Part shown: positions 1 through 5,088 of the stretch, piece after piece
Layout of the letters: each line of letters starts with the position of its first letter
Position numbering within the stretch: the first letter of the stretch is position 1
Assembly: GCA_902363045.1 (NCBI GenBank)
Contig: CABIYX010000022.1
Location: 1-11,025, forward strand
Source: Clostridiales bacterium
GTDB lineage: Bacteria; Bacillota; Clostridia; Oscillospirales; Oscillospiraceae
Direction: 5' to 3'
Length of the DNA: 11,025 bases
Program-made: the position numbers and the translations under genes
The notes under the pieces: model-generated
Told to the model about the DNA's origin: nothing
Seen by the model: the letters and a program-made list of their open reading frames with translations, nothing else
Database searches by the model: none

Positions 1-85
1 CTTTGGGCTATAGAAGCCCAGTTCAGTACAGGACCGAACTGGGCTTCTGTTAGCTGCGCTTTTTTGTGTCTACTTTTACTTGACA
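1..85 (+). mobile_element. IS3-family insertion sequence, distal end only (left copy)
   Basis: This is the terminal part of an IS3-family element whose body lies before the window. It holds the last codons of the transposase, a stop at 51-53, and the sequence TGTCTACTTTTACTTGACA ending at 85. The reverse complement of that sequence begins TGTCAAG...AGTAGACA, like IS3-family terminal repeats with 5'-TG/CA-3' tips. The end at 85 is inferred from this resemblance, because the other end of the IS is not visible and identity with the right copy runs on to 154. Confidence 0.7.
3..53 (+). CDS. IS3-family transposase (OrfB), C-terminal end, partial
   Basis: Sixteen codons ending in TAG at 51-53 encode the same C-terminal residues (LGYRSPVQYRTELGFC) as the transposase on the opposite strand at the right edge. 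The motif resembles the usual IS3-family OrfB tail ('GY.SP..YR'). Only the extreme C-terminus is visible, so it cannot be judged whether this copy is intact. It lies in the left arm of the 154-bp inverted repeat and reads toward the ATP-grasp gene. Confidence 0.8.
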   Translation: MGYRSPVQYRTELGFC

Positions 86-186
86 GATGCAGCCAGTCAT
101 CACTGGCAGCCCGTTTTCTTTTTGCTCCAAAACACACGATAATCTGTAATTATCTATTATTTATTGTGACACAGGAGGCATCTAAT

Positions 187-1170
187 ATGGAACGACGAAT
201 TGTTTTGATTACAGATTGTGCAAGAGACCTGTCCTCATCAGATTTAGGGAACGTCAATATGGAGGGAAATAGCATTTCCGCTTCCCTGGCAATCCGCGAT
301 GCTATCGCCTCATTCGCCCCTGTCACTCTTTATACTGAGTTAGAGGATTTTCGGGATCATATCAAAAACCACGAGCACGATTTGGTATTTCCCATGCGCT
401 ACGGCCCCACCAGCAGAACACAAAAGGGGCTAATATCATCACTTTGCGAGACTTATGGTATAGACTACATGGGGGCTGATAATTACACACAACTTCTTTG
501 CAACGATAAGGATCTCTCAAAAAAATATGCCCGGGAGTTCGGTTTCAATGTACCGAACAGCATCATGTTCCGAACGCGGACCTCTCAGGAAGAGATGGTA
601 ACTCGGGTTAAGAGACTCAATCTTCCGCTAGTAGTCAAGCCTAACTTTGGCGGCGGGTCCGCAGGCATATCCAGTAGCAGCCTTGTCCACGATTATATGG
701 CCGCAGTGGAGCTAGTGAATTTCCACCTGAGCCTCCACACAACACCAGTGCTTGTGGAGGAATACATCGCTGGGCAAGAGGTTTCAATTCTTATGATTGG
801 CGGACGGGAGAGAATGGCGTTCTGTGGGGAAACACAACTGGTCATTAACAATCAGACCTGTTTTGATAATCATATCTGGGGATATGAGGAGAAGAAAATT
901 GATGATTCCAAAGTGGACTTCAAGGTCAGCCATCTGACTACCCGGCAGGAACGTGAGCAGGCTATACATATCTTCCAATCCTTTGAGAAAGTAGAGTATA
1001 TGCGTGTTGATGGGCGTGTGACGGACGATGGATTCTATCTTTTAGAACTTTCACCGGATTGCTATCTGGGCCCAGAGAGCGATTTTGAAATTGCAATGAA
1101 AGAGCTGTTGGATCTTGATTACCCTGGAAGTCTCAGATTTATTATTGAAAATTCTCTAAATCAGAGCTAA
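187..1170 (+). CDS. ATP-grasp enzyme, D-alanine-D-alanine ligase-like
   Basis: This cytoplasmic ATP-grasp ligase of 327 aa is the size of Ddl proteins. Such enzymes activate a carboxylate with ATP and join it to an amine; the substrate here is unknown. The N-terminal part has Ddl-like segments (VFPMRYG near residue 68, YMGADNYTQLLCNDK at 94-108). The ATP-binding region shows VVKP with Lys151, a glycine-rich loop 154-160 and VEEYIAGQE at 190-198. The C-terminal metal region is MRVDGR (Asp275) and LLELSPD (Glu287). Position 289 is Ser where Ddl enzymes have Asn of the E-x-N motif, so activity or specificity may differ. The ATG at 187 has AGGAGG at 173-178, 8 nt upstream. An in-frame ATG at 64 is rejected because it lies inside the IS tail. 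The 3' end overlaps by 29 bp the convergent displaced STAND tail. It may belong to a small-molecule or peptide-modifying pathway rather than cell-wall synthesis. Confidence 0.85.
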   Translation: MERRIVLITDCARDLSSSDLGNVNMEGNSISASLAIRDAIASFAPVTLYTELEDFRDHIKNHEHDLVFPMRYGPTSRTQKGLISSLCETYGIDYMGADNYTQLLCNDKDLSKKYAREFGFNVPNSIMFRTRTSQEEMVTRVKRLNLPLVVKPNFGGGSAGISSSSLVHDYMAAVELVNFHLSLHTTPVLVEEYIAGQEVSILMIGGRERMAFCGETQLVINNQTCFDNHIWGYEEKKIDDSKVDFKVSHLTTRQEREQAIHIFQSFEKVEYMRVDGRVTDDGFYLLELSPDCYLGPESDFEIAMKELLDLDYPGSLRFIIENSLNQS

Positions 1171-1355
1171 TAACCAGTCCCCAGAATCCTAGAAAATCCA
1201 CTCGGAAGGGAAACTTGGAATAGAAATTCTTAGATGTCTGACGCTTCTGCAACATTAACCGAATAAGCGTTCGAGTGTATTCACTAATCTCAGCTCTTCC
1301 TGAAAGAGCGATCAGTTTTTCTTGATAATAGTTGGCCTTTTCCTTGTTCTCAACC
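1142..1355 (-). pseudogene. Displaced C-terminal coding segment of the STAND NTPase gene
   Basis: Read on the minus strand from the element's left junction, an open frame of 70 codons ends at TAA 1144-1142. It begins VENKEKANYYQEKL and ends FLGFWGLVISSDLENFQ. It has no start codon of its own. If the two host flanks are joined at the shared TT (AA on this strand; 8141-8142 with 1356-1357), this frame directly continues the STAND gene: ...NLYFYYTK then VENKEK. The helical composition continues the TPR-like repeats, and the hydrophobic aromatic tail looks like a natural C-terminus. It is therefore the original end of that gene, cut off by the 6.8-kb element. It is presumably untranslated now but would be restored by precise excision. 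Confidence 0.85.
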
Positions 1356-1379
1356 TTAGGTCAGTTTACAAGGAACTAC
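1334..1379. other. attL: left junction of the integrated element
   Basis: Host DNA (end of the STAND frame) runs to CAACC at 1355. Then come the proposed TT crossover at 1356-1357 and the element arm AGGTCAGTTTACAAGG from 1358. The element arm pairs with the right-end arm: over 22 bp on each side of TT, 19 positions are symmetric. The core is inferred from symmetry and frame restoration, not from a long direct repeat. Confidence 0.75.
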
Positions 1380-1405
1380 ACGCAGACCACGAAACGGGGG
1401 CTGCT

Positions 1406-1471
1406 GACAACAAATAAAGGCTGAGTATCAAGCACCGAAAAAGTGCGAGATATTCAGCCTGTTTTGTTGTC
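1406..1471. terminator. Large hairpin near the element's left end, possible bidirectional terminator
   Basis: Three nested stems are visible: GACAACAAA (1406-1414) with TTTGTTGTC (1463-1471); GGCTGAGTATC (1419-1429) with GATATTCAGCC (1449-1459, one G-T pair); and GCAC with GTGC around an A-rich loop. On the plus strand the middle stem is followed by TGTTTTGTTG, and on the minus strand by TTTATTTGTTG, so it could end transcription both ways. It lies about 50 bp inside attL, where it would insulate the element from the disrupted host gene. A role in transfer or replication is also possible. Confidence 0.5.
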
Positions 1472-1482
1472 CGGGGTTTCCA

Positions 1483-1536
1483 AAGGGGCTTGCCCCTTGG
1501 CACACGACTTTGCTTGCAAAGTGTAGTGTGTTATAC
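1483..1536 (+). other. oriT: Origin of transfer (oriT), pMV158/MobV type
   Basis: The sequence TAGTGTGTTATAC at 1524-1536 matches the pMV158 MobM nick region, TAGTGTG/TTATAC as I recall it, which predicts cleavage on the plus strand between 1530 and 1531. It is preceded by a hairpin of the expected kind: ACTTTGC (1507-1513) with GCAAAGT (1516-1522), flanked by CACAC (1501-1505) pairing with GTGTG (1526-1530). A second hairpin, AAGGGGC TT GCCCCTT, lies at 1483-1498. The element's relaxase is MobV, the family that acts on such sites. It is 3.7 kb from the relaxase gene, whereas in pMV158 oriT lies just upstream of mob. Confidence 0.75.
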
Positions 1537-1707
1537 GCTCTGTCGGCGTTGCTGCGAAAATGAGGTTGCCGCCGGGTCGGGCAAGGGCATTTGAAGCAGC
1601 AGGAAAACAGGGCTGTGATTGCGTGTCGTGGAGCCGCAAGCGCAGGGCTGGTTTCGTCAGCAGACAGGGCGTATATGAAAGCCCCCGTTCCTCGTCCCAC
1701 GCCGGAC

Positions 1708-1728
1708 TTCGGGACAAAATGTCCCGAA
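1708..1728. promoter_or_regulatory. Palindrome copy 1 (operator-like)
   Basis: Perfect 9-bp arms, TTCGGGACA (1708-1716) and TGTCCCGAA (1720-1728), surround AAA. The same palindrome with longer 11-bp arms occurs at 4053-4077. Two copies in non-coding DNA of one element suggest a protein-binding site, for example for the XRE regulator, RepA_N or the relaxosome. A structured RNA is an alternative. Confidence 0.55.
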
Positions 1729-1777
1729 CTTGTGGACACACTCACAAAAAGCAAACAGATTTTTCTCTCAAAATTGG

Positions 1778-1816
1778 AATGGGCGGGGAAGCCATTTTAG
1801 GGCTTTGCTATCTCCC
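1778..1816. repeat. Cassette-junction repeat, copy downstream of the 128-aa gene
   Basis: Bases 1778-1806 (AATGGGCGGGG...GGGCTTT) recur with one base missing at 2314-2341. The end GGCTTTGCTATCTCCC (1801-1816) recurs exactly at 2435-2450, downstream of the other cargo gene. On the cargo strand each cargo gene is therefore followed by GGGAGATAGCAAAGCC a few bases after its stop. This marks a shared boundary of two inserted cargo segments. Confidence 0.75.
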
Positions 1817-1830
1817 TGATAAATGAGAAG

Positions 1831-2217
1831 TTAAGTTTCGTCCATATATATTTTTATCTCGATGTATTCATGATTTCTTGCATAAGCAAACGACGCTGAT
1901 TTTCTGATATAGTCAAATATATTTTCGTCTAAATCTTCGTCCCATGTTGTTTCGCTGAAAATTTTATTTTCAGCGGTTGGCTTATACAAGATGACTACAT
2001 GGATTTGATAAAACTCTTCATCATCATTTGAAAACTGTCGAACTAATGAAATTTGAAAAAATGGTTCTTTTGAAAAAGCAGTAAATGTTCCGGTTTCAAA
2101 TAAAACCATATCTTCTTCAAGCGGTGTGCTGCACATCTGCTCAAAAACATCAACTATTTCTTCCACAGACATTTTATCCGTTATCTTATCTTCTAAAAAC
2201 TTAATCAAGTTCTCCAT
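1831..2217 (-). CDS. Hypothetical acidic cargo protein, 128 aa (possibly immunity-like)
   Basis: A strong ribosome binding site (ACAGGAGGAAAATCA before ATG 2217) and a compact frame support a real gene. The protein is acidic, has no signal peptide or membrane segment and should be cytoplasmic. The middle is beta-rich (FFQISLVRQF, FYQIHVVILY), followed by an acidic stretch (WDEDLDENIFDYI) and an IKIYMDET end. I do not recognise a named family with certainty. The size, acidity and pattern resemble small immunity or antitoxin-type proteins of Firmicutes, but no partner toxin is present. It is visibly more AT-rich than the mobilization genes, suggesting separate acquisition. Its 5' side carries a remnant of a regulator gene (2253-2300) and its 3' side a junction repeat, so it sits as a cassette. 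Confidence 0.7.
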   Translation of the reverse strand: MENLIKFLEDKITDKMSVEEIVDVFEQMCSTPLEEDMVLFETGTFTAFSKEPFFQISLVRQFSNDDEEFYQIHVVILYKPTAENKIFSETTWDEDLDENIFDYIRKSASFAYARNHEYIEIKIYMDET

Positions 2218-2252
2218 TGATTTTCCTCCTGTAAATTCTTATTTATTGTTCT

Positions 2253-2300
2253 CTACTTCCGTCCCCGCTGTGGATTTGGATTTTTCAGCAAATCTGACTT
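2253..2300 (-). pseudogene. Duplicate 3' end of the XRE regulator gene
   Basis: This minus-strand stretch encodes KSDLLKNPNPQRGRK followed by a stop, exactly the C-terminus of the XRE regulator at 2817-3617, but with several synonymous base differences. Homology continues about 16 bp past the stop (TAGAGAACAATAAATA against TAGAGAACGAGAAATT). It is therefore not a fresh duplication. It is the end of a diverged homologue, probably brought in by recombination with a related element together with the 128-aa cargo gene. No upstream regulator sequence of useful length is attached. Confidence 0.8.
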
Positions 2301-2313
2301 ATCAGTTCTTAGA

Positions 2314-2347
2314 AATGGGCGGGAAGCCATTTTAGGGCTTTCCCGCC
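2314..2347. repeat. Cassette-junction repeat, second copy, with hairpin
   Basis: Bases 2314-2341 repeat 1778-1806 apart from one missing G. Here the sequence also folds: GGCGGGAAGCC (from 2318) pairs with GGCTTTCCCGCC (to 2347), with one bulged base and a loop of ATTTTAG. In the first copy the right half of this stem is absent, because the GCTATCTCCC junction follows instead. That suggests the copy at 2314 is the more complete ancestral form. Confidence 0.65.
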
Positions 2348-2379
2348 TTGATTGCCCATTAGCAAAGACGGGCGGGGCT

Positions 2380-2424
2380 GTCAACGGCGGCGCATGAAAT
2401 GCGCCGTTCATCTTGACCGTTGAC
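2380..2424. repeat. Nested inverted repeat between the two cargo genes
   Basis: The outer stem is GTCAACGG (2380-2387) with CCGTTGAC (2417-2424). The inner stem is CGGCGCAT (2388-2395) with ATGCGCCG (2399-2406), with a three-base loop. It follows the stop of the cargo gene at 2458 on the minus strand. There is no T-tract, so a classical terminator is not clear. It could stabilise the 3' end of the message or be a recombination scar. Confidence 0.5.
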
Positions 2425-2457
2425 TGGCTCGACTGGCTTTGCTATCTCCCCAACAAG

Positions 2458-2790
2458 TTATTGTTTGTTGTTTTTCCAATTATCTAAACGGGCTTGCATA
2501 GTTTCTCGCCATTCTTCACTTGGACAAGCAGTAATCAATTTTCGATACTCTTCACTTGATGGCGCTTCTATCAAATAAGACTCTACCAATTTTAGCAAAT
2601 CCCACTCTACTCCATACATTCCACCTTCGGGGAAAATGTCAATCAATACGCCTACTTCTTCTCTTGTCAATGGCGTTTTTACATTGGAGAGCAATTCGTC
2701 ATACATGTTGATGGTTTCTACTGTAGGGTCATCTTTCACTGCGTCTGGCATTTGACCGAGAAGTTTCAATTTTATAATTGCCTCCTGCAC
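2458..2790 (-). CDS. Hypothetical cargo protein, about 110 aa (weakly Imm30-like)
   Basis: The frame is open from a GTG at 2886, inside the end of the regulator gene, but the GTG at 2790 has GGAGGG seven bases upstream and is preferred; ATG 2751 is another option. The protein is acidic, helical and without membrane segments: KLLGQMPDAV, LTREEVGVLIDIFPEGG, VEWDLLKLVESYL, PSEEWRETMQARLDNW. The central 'W.LL.LVES' part and the late 'EW' resemble immunity-protein families such as Imm30, by eye only. It follows the regulator on the same strand with a 26-nt gap, so it may be co-transcribed. It is low-GC and ends at the junction repeat GGGAGATAGCAAAGCC, marking it as cargo. Confidence 0.65.
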   Translation of the reverse strand: MQEAIIKLKLLGQMPDAVKDDPTVETINMYDELLSNVKTPLTREEVGVLIDIFPEGGMYGVEWDLLKLVESYLIEAPSSEEYRKLITACPSEEWRETMQARLDNWKNNKQ

Positions 2791-2816
2791 CTTTACTCCC
2801 TCCAATTTCTCGTTCT

Positions 2817-3617
2817 CTATTTTCTCCCCCGCTGCGGGTTTGGATTTTTCAGCAAGTCCGACTTCTGTGCAATCTTTTTCAGCCACTTCTTTTCTTCCTC
2901 GGACAGCTTTTTCAAATTCAGCTTGAGCCGCTTACAGATAAACGCCAAAGCCGCTTGCTCCGGGTCGCTGTCTGGACTGGCAGTTTCCTCGGCGGTCTGT
3001 AAAAAATCTTTCAGCAGGTTATCCTCCGGGACGCTGAAAAAATCGTCCTTATGTGCTTCCCGCAGGTCAAGAGCTATCTTGTTTATGTCCTGCTGTATCA
3101 CATAGCGGCAAAAGTTGTCATCATCAATATGGGCGGCGATAAGCTGTCTTAACTGCGGGTCAGACAAGCCGGGATTGTGCTGTTTTATAATGGTTGCACT
3201 CACAGCGTCCACAATGGCGTTTGCACTCTGCACCTGTTTGCCTGCTATCCCGTTCACATAGATTTCGAGGTCAGCCATCAACCGGGGAAAATCCGGGTGT
3301 ACCGCCAGTTCACACAAGAGGGAGTTATCCACCCGCCCACTTTTCAATAGTTCAATCATATCATCACTCAAACGCAGGTCTGCAAGATCGGCGTTTGGGT
3401 GATTTCTTGTTTGGGACAGTCCCAGCAGATAATCGGCGGTCACACCGTAAAACTTCGCCAGCTTGATAATGGCATAGTGGCTGATGTCCTTGAAGTCCTT
3501 TGCTTCATAACTGCCCAACGCAGACTTGGAGAGATTTACCTGCTCCTCAAGCTGCTCCAGCGTCAACCCACGCTCCACACGCAGGTCTTTCAACCGTTCT
3601 TGTATGGATAGTTCCAT
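2817..3617 (-). CDS. XRE-family helix-turn-helix transcriptional regulator
   Basis: The 266-aa protein begins with a Cro/CI-type DNA-binding domain (about residues 5-65): RLKDLRVERGLTLEQLEEQV, then LSKSALGSYE as recognition helix region, and LAKFYGVTADYLLGLS closing the domain. The remaining 200 residues are helical and unassigned, ending in a basic tail QRGRK. The ATG at 3617 has AAGGAGGG at 3623-3630, five bases upstream. Regulators of this layout are common in Clostridia mobile elements and likely control excision or transfer genes; the target is unknown. The two copies of the TTCGGGACA palindrome are candidate operators. It follows the 56-aa membrane protein gene on the same strand, with the cargo gene downstream. 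Confidence 0.85.
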   Translation of the reverse strand: MELSIQERLKDLRVERGLTLEQLEEQVNLSKSALGSYEAKDFKDISHYAIIKLAKFYGVTADYLLGLSQTRNHPNADLADLRLSDDMIELLKSGRVDNSLLCELAVHPDFPRLMADLEIYVNGIAGKQVQSANAIVDAVSATIIKQHNPGLSDPQLRQLIAAHIDDDNFCRYVIQQDINKIALDLREAHKDDFFSVPEDNLLKDFLQTAEETASPDSDPEQAALAFICKRLKLNLKKLSEEEKKWLKKIAQKSDLLKNPNPQRGRK

Positions 3618-3651
3618 GCTCTCCCTCCTTGTCTGCCCGATATAATTCCTG

Positions 3652-3822
3652 TTATTCGTTGCTTCCTACCCAATAGCAACCAGCACCGATAACAGCAGTT
3701 AATACCTTAAGAGCCTCCAAATACATGTCATAATTGCTCCACCTAATTATGAAGCCTGCCAGAAAATAAATGACAACAAAAACAATTACGGAGATAATCG
3801 CTCTTTTGATTTTAGTATTCAT
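3652..3822 (-). CDS. Small membrane protein, 56 aa
   Basis: ATG 3822 is preceded by AGGAG (GACAGGAGTGAAAATT), and the frame ends at TAA 3654-3652. After a basic start (MNTKIKR) comes a strongly hydrophobic segment (residues about 9-27, AIISVIVFVVIYFLAGFII) and a second, weaker one (about 38-52, LKVLTAVIGAGCYWVG). It would be a two-helix or hairpin inner-membrane peptide with no cleavable signal. No family is recognised. It lies 34 bp upstream of the XRE regulator on the same strand, so the two are probably one operon, possibly with the cargo gene. A role as a small regulator, toxin or exclusion protein is only a guess. Confidence 0.65.
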   Translation of the reverse strand: MNTKIKRAIISVIVFVVIYFLAGFIIRWSNYDMYLEALKVLTAVIGAGCYWVGSNE

Positions 3823-4167
3823 AATTTTCACTCCTGTCGTTTTGAGATTGTTGTATGACCATTTTCATTTTACCACAATTCCTAGAGCGTGGAAATAGAG
3901 AGTTTTTCGGGCTGATTTCCGACCTTATGGATATACGGGGCGGGCGGTCTTTTAGGTGTAGACTTAGGGTAGTTCATCGATGAGCCGCACCTTGAAAACA
4001 GAATGACCGTCCGAAAAGGAATACCCCGGCAGGGGAAGCACCGCAACAAGCCACTTCGGGACAAAATGTCCCGAAGTCCGGGGAGCGTGCCAATGCCGGA
4101 ACACGCCGCAGGAATGAGGCAGGAAGCCTTTTCGGGAAGAACGGCAAAGGAAAAATGGAGGGAACAC
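3823..4167. promoter_or_regulatory. Divergent intergenic region between leftward and rightward operons
   Basis: This 345-bp stretch separates the minus-strand regulator operon from the plus-strand mobilization genes. A possible -10 for the leftward operon is TAAAAT on the minus strand near 3868-3873; its -35 is weak. Other features are a 10-bp palindrome, TCATCGATGA (3974-3983), and the long palindrome at 4053-4077. A plus-strand frame is open from ATG 4003 into the VLP gene, but it crosses the palindrome and lacks a ribosome binding site, so I treat it as leader. Confidence 0.5.
4053..4077. promoter_or_regulatory. Palindrome copy 2 (operator-like)
   Basis: Perfect 11-bp arms, ACTTCGGGACA (4053-4063) and TGTCCCGAAGT (4067-4077), surround AAA. 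The inner 21 bp are identical to the palindrome at 1708-1728 near oriT. It lies about 90 bp upstream of the VLP protein start, in the divergent control region, and is a candidate operator for the plus-strand operon. Confidence 0.6.
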
Positions 4168-4581
4168 ATGAGAGAGAACCCATATAGACGACTGCCGCCC
4201 ATAGAGCGCAAGCCGGACGGTTCCCTTTACCGTATGACACCGGCACAGAGAAAACAGGCAAATGCCCTGATACGCCGGGAGTGCTGTTGTTGTGAGGACG
4301 GGAACTGTATGCTCCTTGACGATGGGGACACCCACACCTGCCCCCAGACCATTTCTTTCTCGGTCTGCTGTAAGTGGTTCCGCTGGTCGGTCTTGCCGCA
4401 AATCGGGACGCTGGAAGCGGAGATTTTCCGGGATAAGGAGCTAAAACGCTGTGCGGTCTGCGGCAGAGTGTTCGTCCCAAAGTCCAACCGGGCGAAATAC
4501 TGTCCCGACTGTGCCGCCAGAGTTCACAGGCGGCAGAAAACAAAAAGTGAACGGAAAAGGAGGTCTTGTGTGGACAGTTAG
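4168..4581 (+). CDS. Cysteine-rich VLP-domain protein
   Basis: The 137-aa protein matches the cysteine-rich VLP family found in Clostridia mobile elements. It has a basic N-terminal part (MRENPYRRLPPIERKPDGSL, then MTPAQRKQANALIRREC), a cysteine cluster (ECCCCEDGNCMLLDDGD, then CPQTISFSVCCKWFRWSVLP, giving the 'VLP') and a C-terminal zinc-ribbon-like part with CAVCGRVFVPKSNRAKYCPDC. A highly basic tail follows (RRQKTKSERKRR). It probably binds zinc and nucleic acid; its role in the element is unknown. ATG 4168 has GGAGGG at 4157-4162. Longer starts from 4003 would add a segment encoded by the palindrome and have no binding site. It opens the plus-strand operon with the RepA_N gene. Confidence 0.8.
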   Translation: MRENPYRRLPPIERKPDGSLYRMTPAQRKQANALIRRECCCCEDGNCMLLDDGDTHTCPQTISFSVCCKWFRWSVLPQIGTLEAEIFRDKELKRCAVCGRVFVPKSNRAKYCPDCAARVHRRQKTKSERKRRSCVDS

Positions 4582-4692
4582 GGGCTGAAAAGTCCTTGAT
4601 TTACAAGGCTTTACAAGCACAGAACAGGGGCAGGCAATAGAAACTACCGTCTGCCCCCGGAAACAGGCTTCTAACCGTCCACAAAACGCACT
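4582..4692. other. Possible replication-origin or control region before RepA_N
   Basis: The stretch contains a tandem 10-bp repeat, TTTACAAGGC (4600-4609) and TTTACAAGCA (4610-4619), then an inverted repeat GGGGCAG / CTGCCCC (about 4625-4657). Small tandem repeats next to a RepA_N gene could be initiator binding sites. The core TTTACAAGG also occurs in both att arms, which may be coincidence. No clear ribosome binding site precedes the next gene. Confidence 0.35.
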
Positions 4693-5088
4693 ATGACAAA
4701 CACCATTTATATCCATCAGCCGGAAAAGGCGGTCAGCTTTACCCGGCTTCCCAATTTCCTTTTTGAAGCCCCCACATTCATGCCCCTGTCCAACGAAGCA
4801 AAGGTACTGTACGCCTTTATCCTGCGCCGGACAGACCTATCCCGGAAAAACGGCTGGGCGGACGAATATGGGCGGATTTACCTTTACTATCCTATCAACG
4901 AGGTGGTGGAGCTGCTCCACTGCGGGCGGCAAAAGGCGGTCAACACCCTGCGGGAGCTGCAATATGCCGGACTGGTGGAGATCCAGAAGCAGGGTTGTGG
5001 AAAACCCAACCGCATTTACCCAAAATCCTACGAAGCGGTTCCAAACACCGACTTCAAGAAATCCGGTTATGGAACGCCGGAGGACTGA
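4693..5088 (+). CDS. Replication initiator RepA, N-terminal domain protein (RepA_N)
   Basis: The 131-aa protein shows the RepA_N pattern: FTRLPNFLFE at about residues 16-25, then LSNEAKVLYAFILRRTDLSRKNGWADEYGRIYLYYPINEVVELL with a winged-helix arrangement, and a second part CGRQKAVNTLRELQYAGLVE. Family proteins start replication of Firmicutes plasmids. The usual longer C-terminal half is missing, as is common for versions on integrated elements. ATG 4693 has no good Shine-Dalgarno sequence, but a stop codon 21 bases upstream leaves no better start, so translation may be coupled or weak. In an integrative element it suggests that the excised circle can replicate, or that the protein has been adapted to other DNA binding. 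Confidence 0.82.
   Translation: MTNTIYIHQPEKAVSFTRLPNFLFEAPTFMPLSNEAKVLYAFILRRTDLSRKNGWADEYGRIYLYYPINEVVELLHCGRQKAVNTLRELQYAGLVEIQKQGCGKPNRIYPKSYEAVPNTDFKKSGYGTPED

Larger units (their letters stand above)
1..154 (+). repeat. Left arm of a perfect 154-bp inverted repeat
   Basis: Base x here pairs with base 10487-x; I read the two arms as identical from 1 to 154, and they diverge at 155. The arm contains the IS3 transposase tail, a 13-bp-stem hairpin (12-24 with 36-48), the presumed IS tip at 85, and about 69 bp beyond it. Those 69 bp include a 6-bp hairpin (92-97 with 102-107) and a GATAAT...ATTATC dyad ending exactly at the breakpoint. The arm may extend to the left of the window. Confidence 0.95.
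1537..1830. other. Gene-free stretch between oriT and the first cargo gene
   Basis: No convincing gene is seen. Several short overlapping frames are open on both strands (up to about 108 codons), but none has a ribosome binding site or recognisable protein pattern, and they overlap oriT or each other. The stretch holds a palindrome (1708-1728) that recurs upstream of the plus-strand operon, and a 29-bp repeat (1778-1806) that recurs at 2314-2341. It may serve relaxosome assembly and contain untranslated ends of the leftward cargo transcripts. Confidence 0.5.

Noticed and set aside
80..108. Hybrid promoter using the TTGACA at the IS tip (80-85)
   Set aside because: No acceptable -10 hexamer is found 16-18 bp downstream.
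64..186. Longer start for the ATP-grasp gene at ATG 64
   Set aside because: It lies in the IS tail within the inverted repeat, has no ribosome binding site, and its residues do not match the ATP-grasp family. ATG 187 has AGGAGG.
187..1170. Vancomycin-resistance-type ligase
   Set aside because: No vanH, vanX or regulator genes are nearby, and the metal motif departs from Ddl and Van ligases.
1428..1826. Several overlapping open frames on both strands in the oriT region
   Set aside because: They overlap each other and the oriT hairpins, lack ribosome binding sites and show no protein-family pattern.
4003..4167. Extended start of the VLP gene at ATG 4003
   Set aside because: The extension is encoded across a palindrome that also occurs in non-coding DNA, with no ribosome binding site. 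ATG 4168 has GGAGGG at proper spacing.
3882..4543. Minus-strand frames opposite the VLP gene
   Set aside because: They are opposite a well-supported gene with a good start site and recognised cysteine pattern, and are best seen as shadows.
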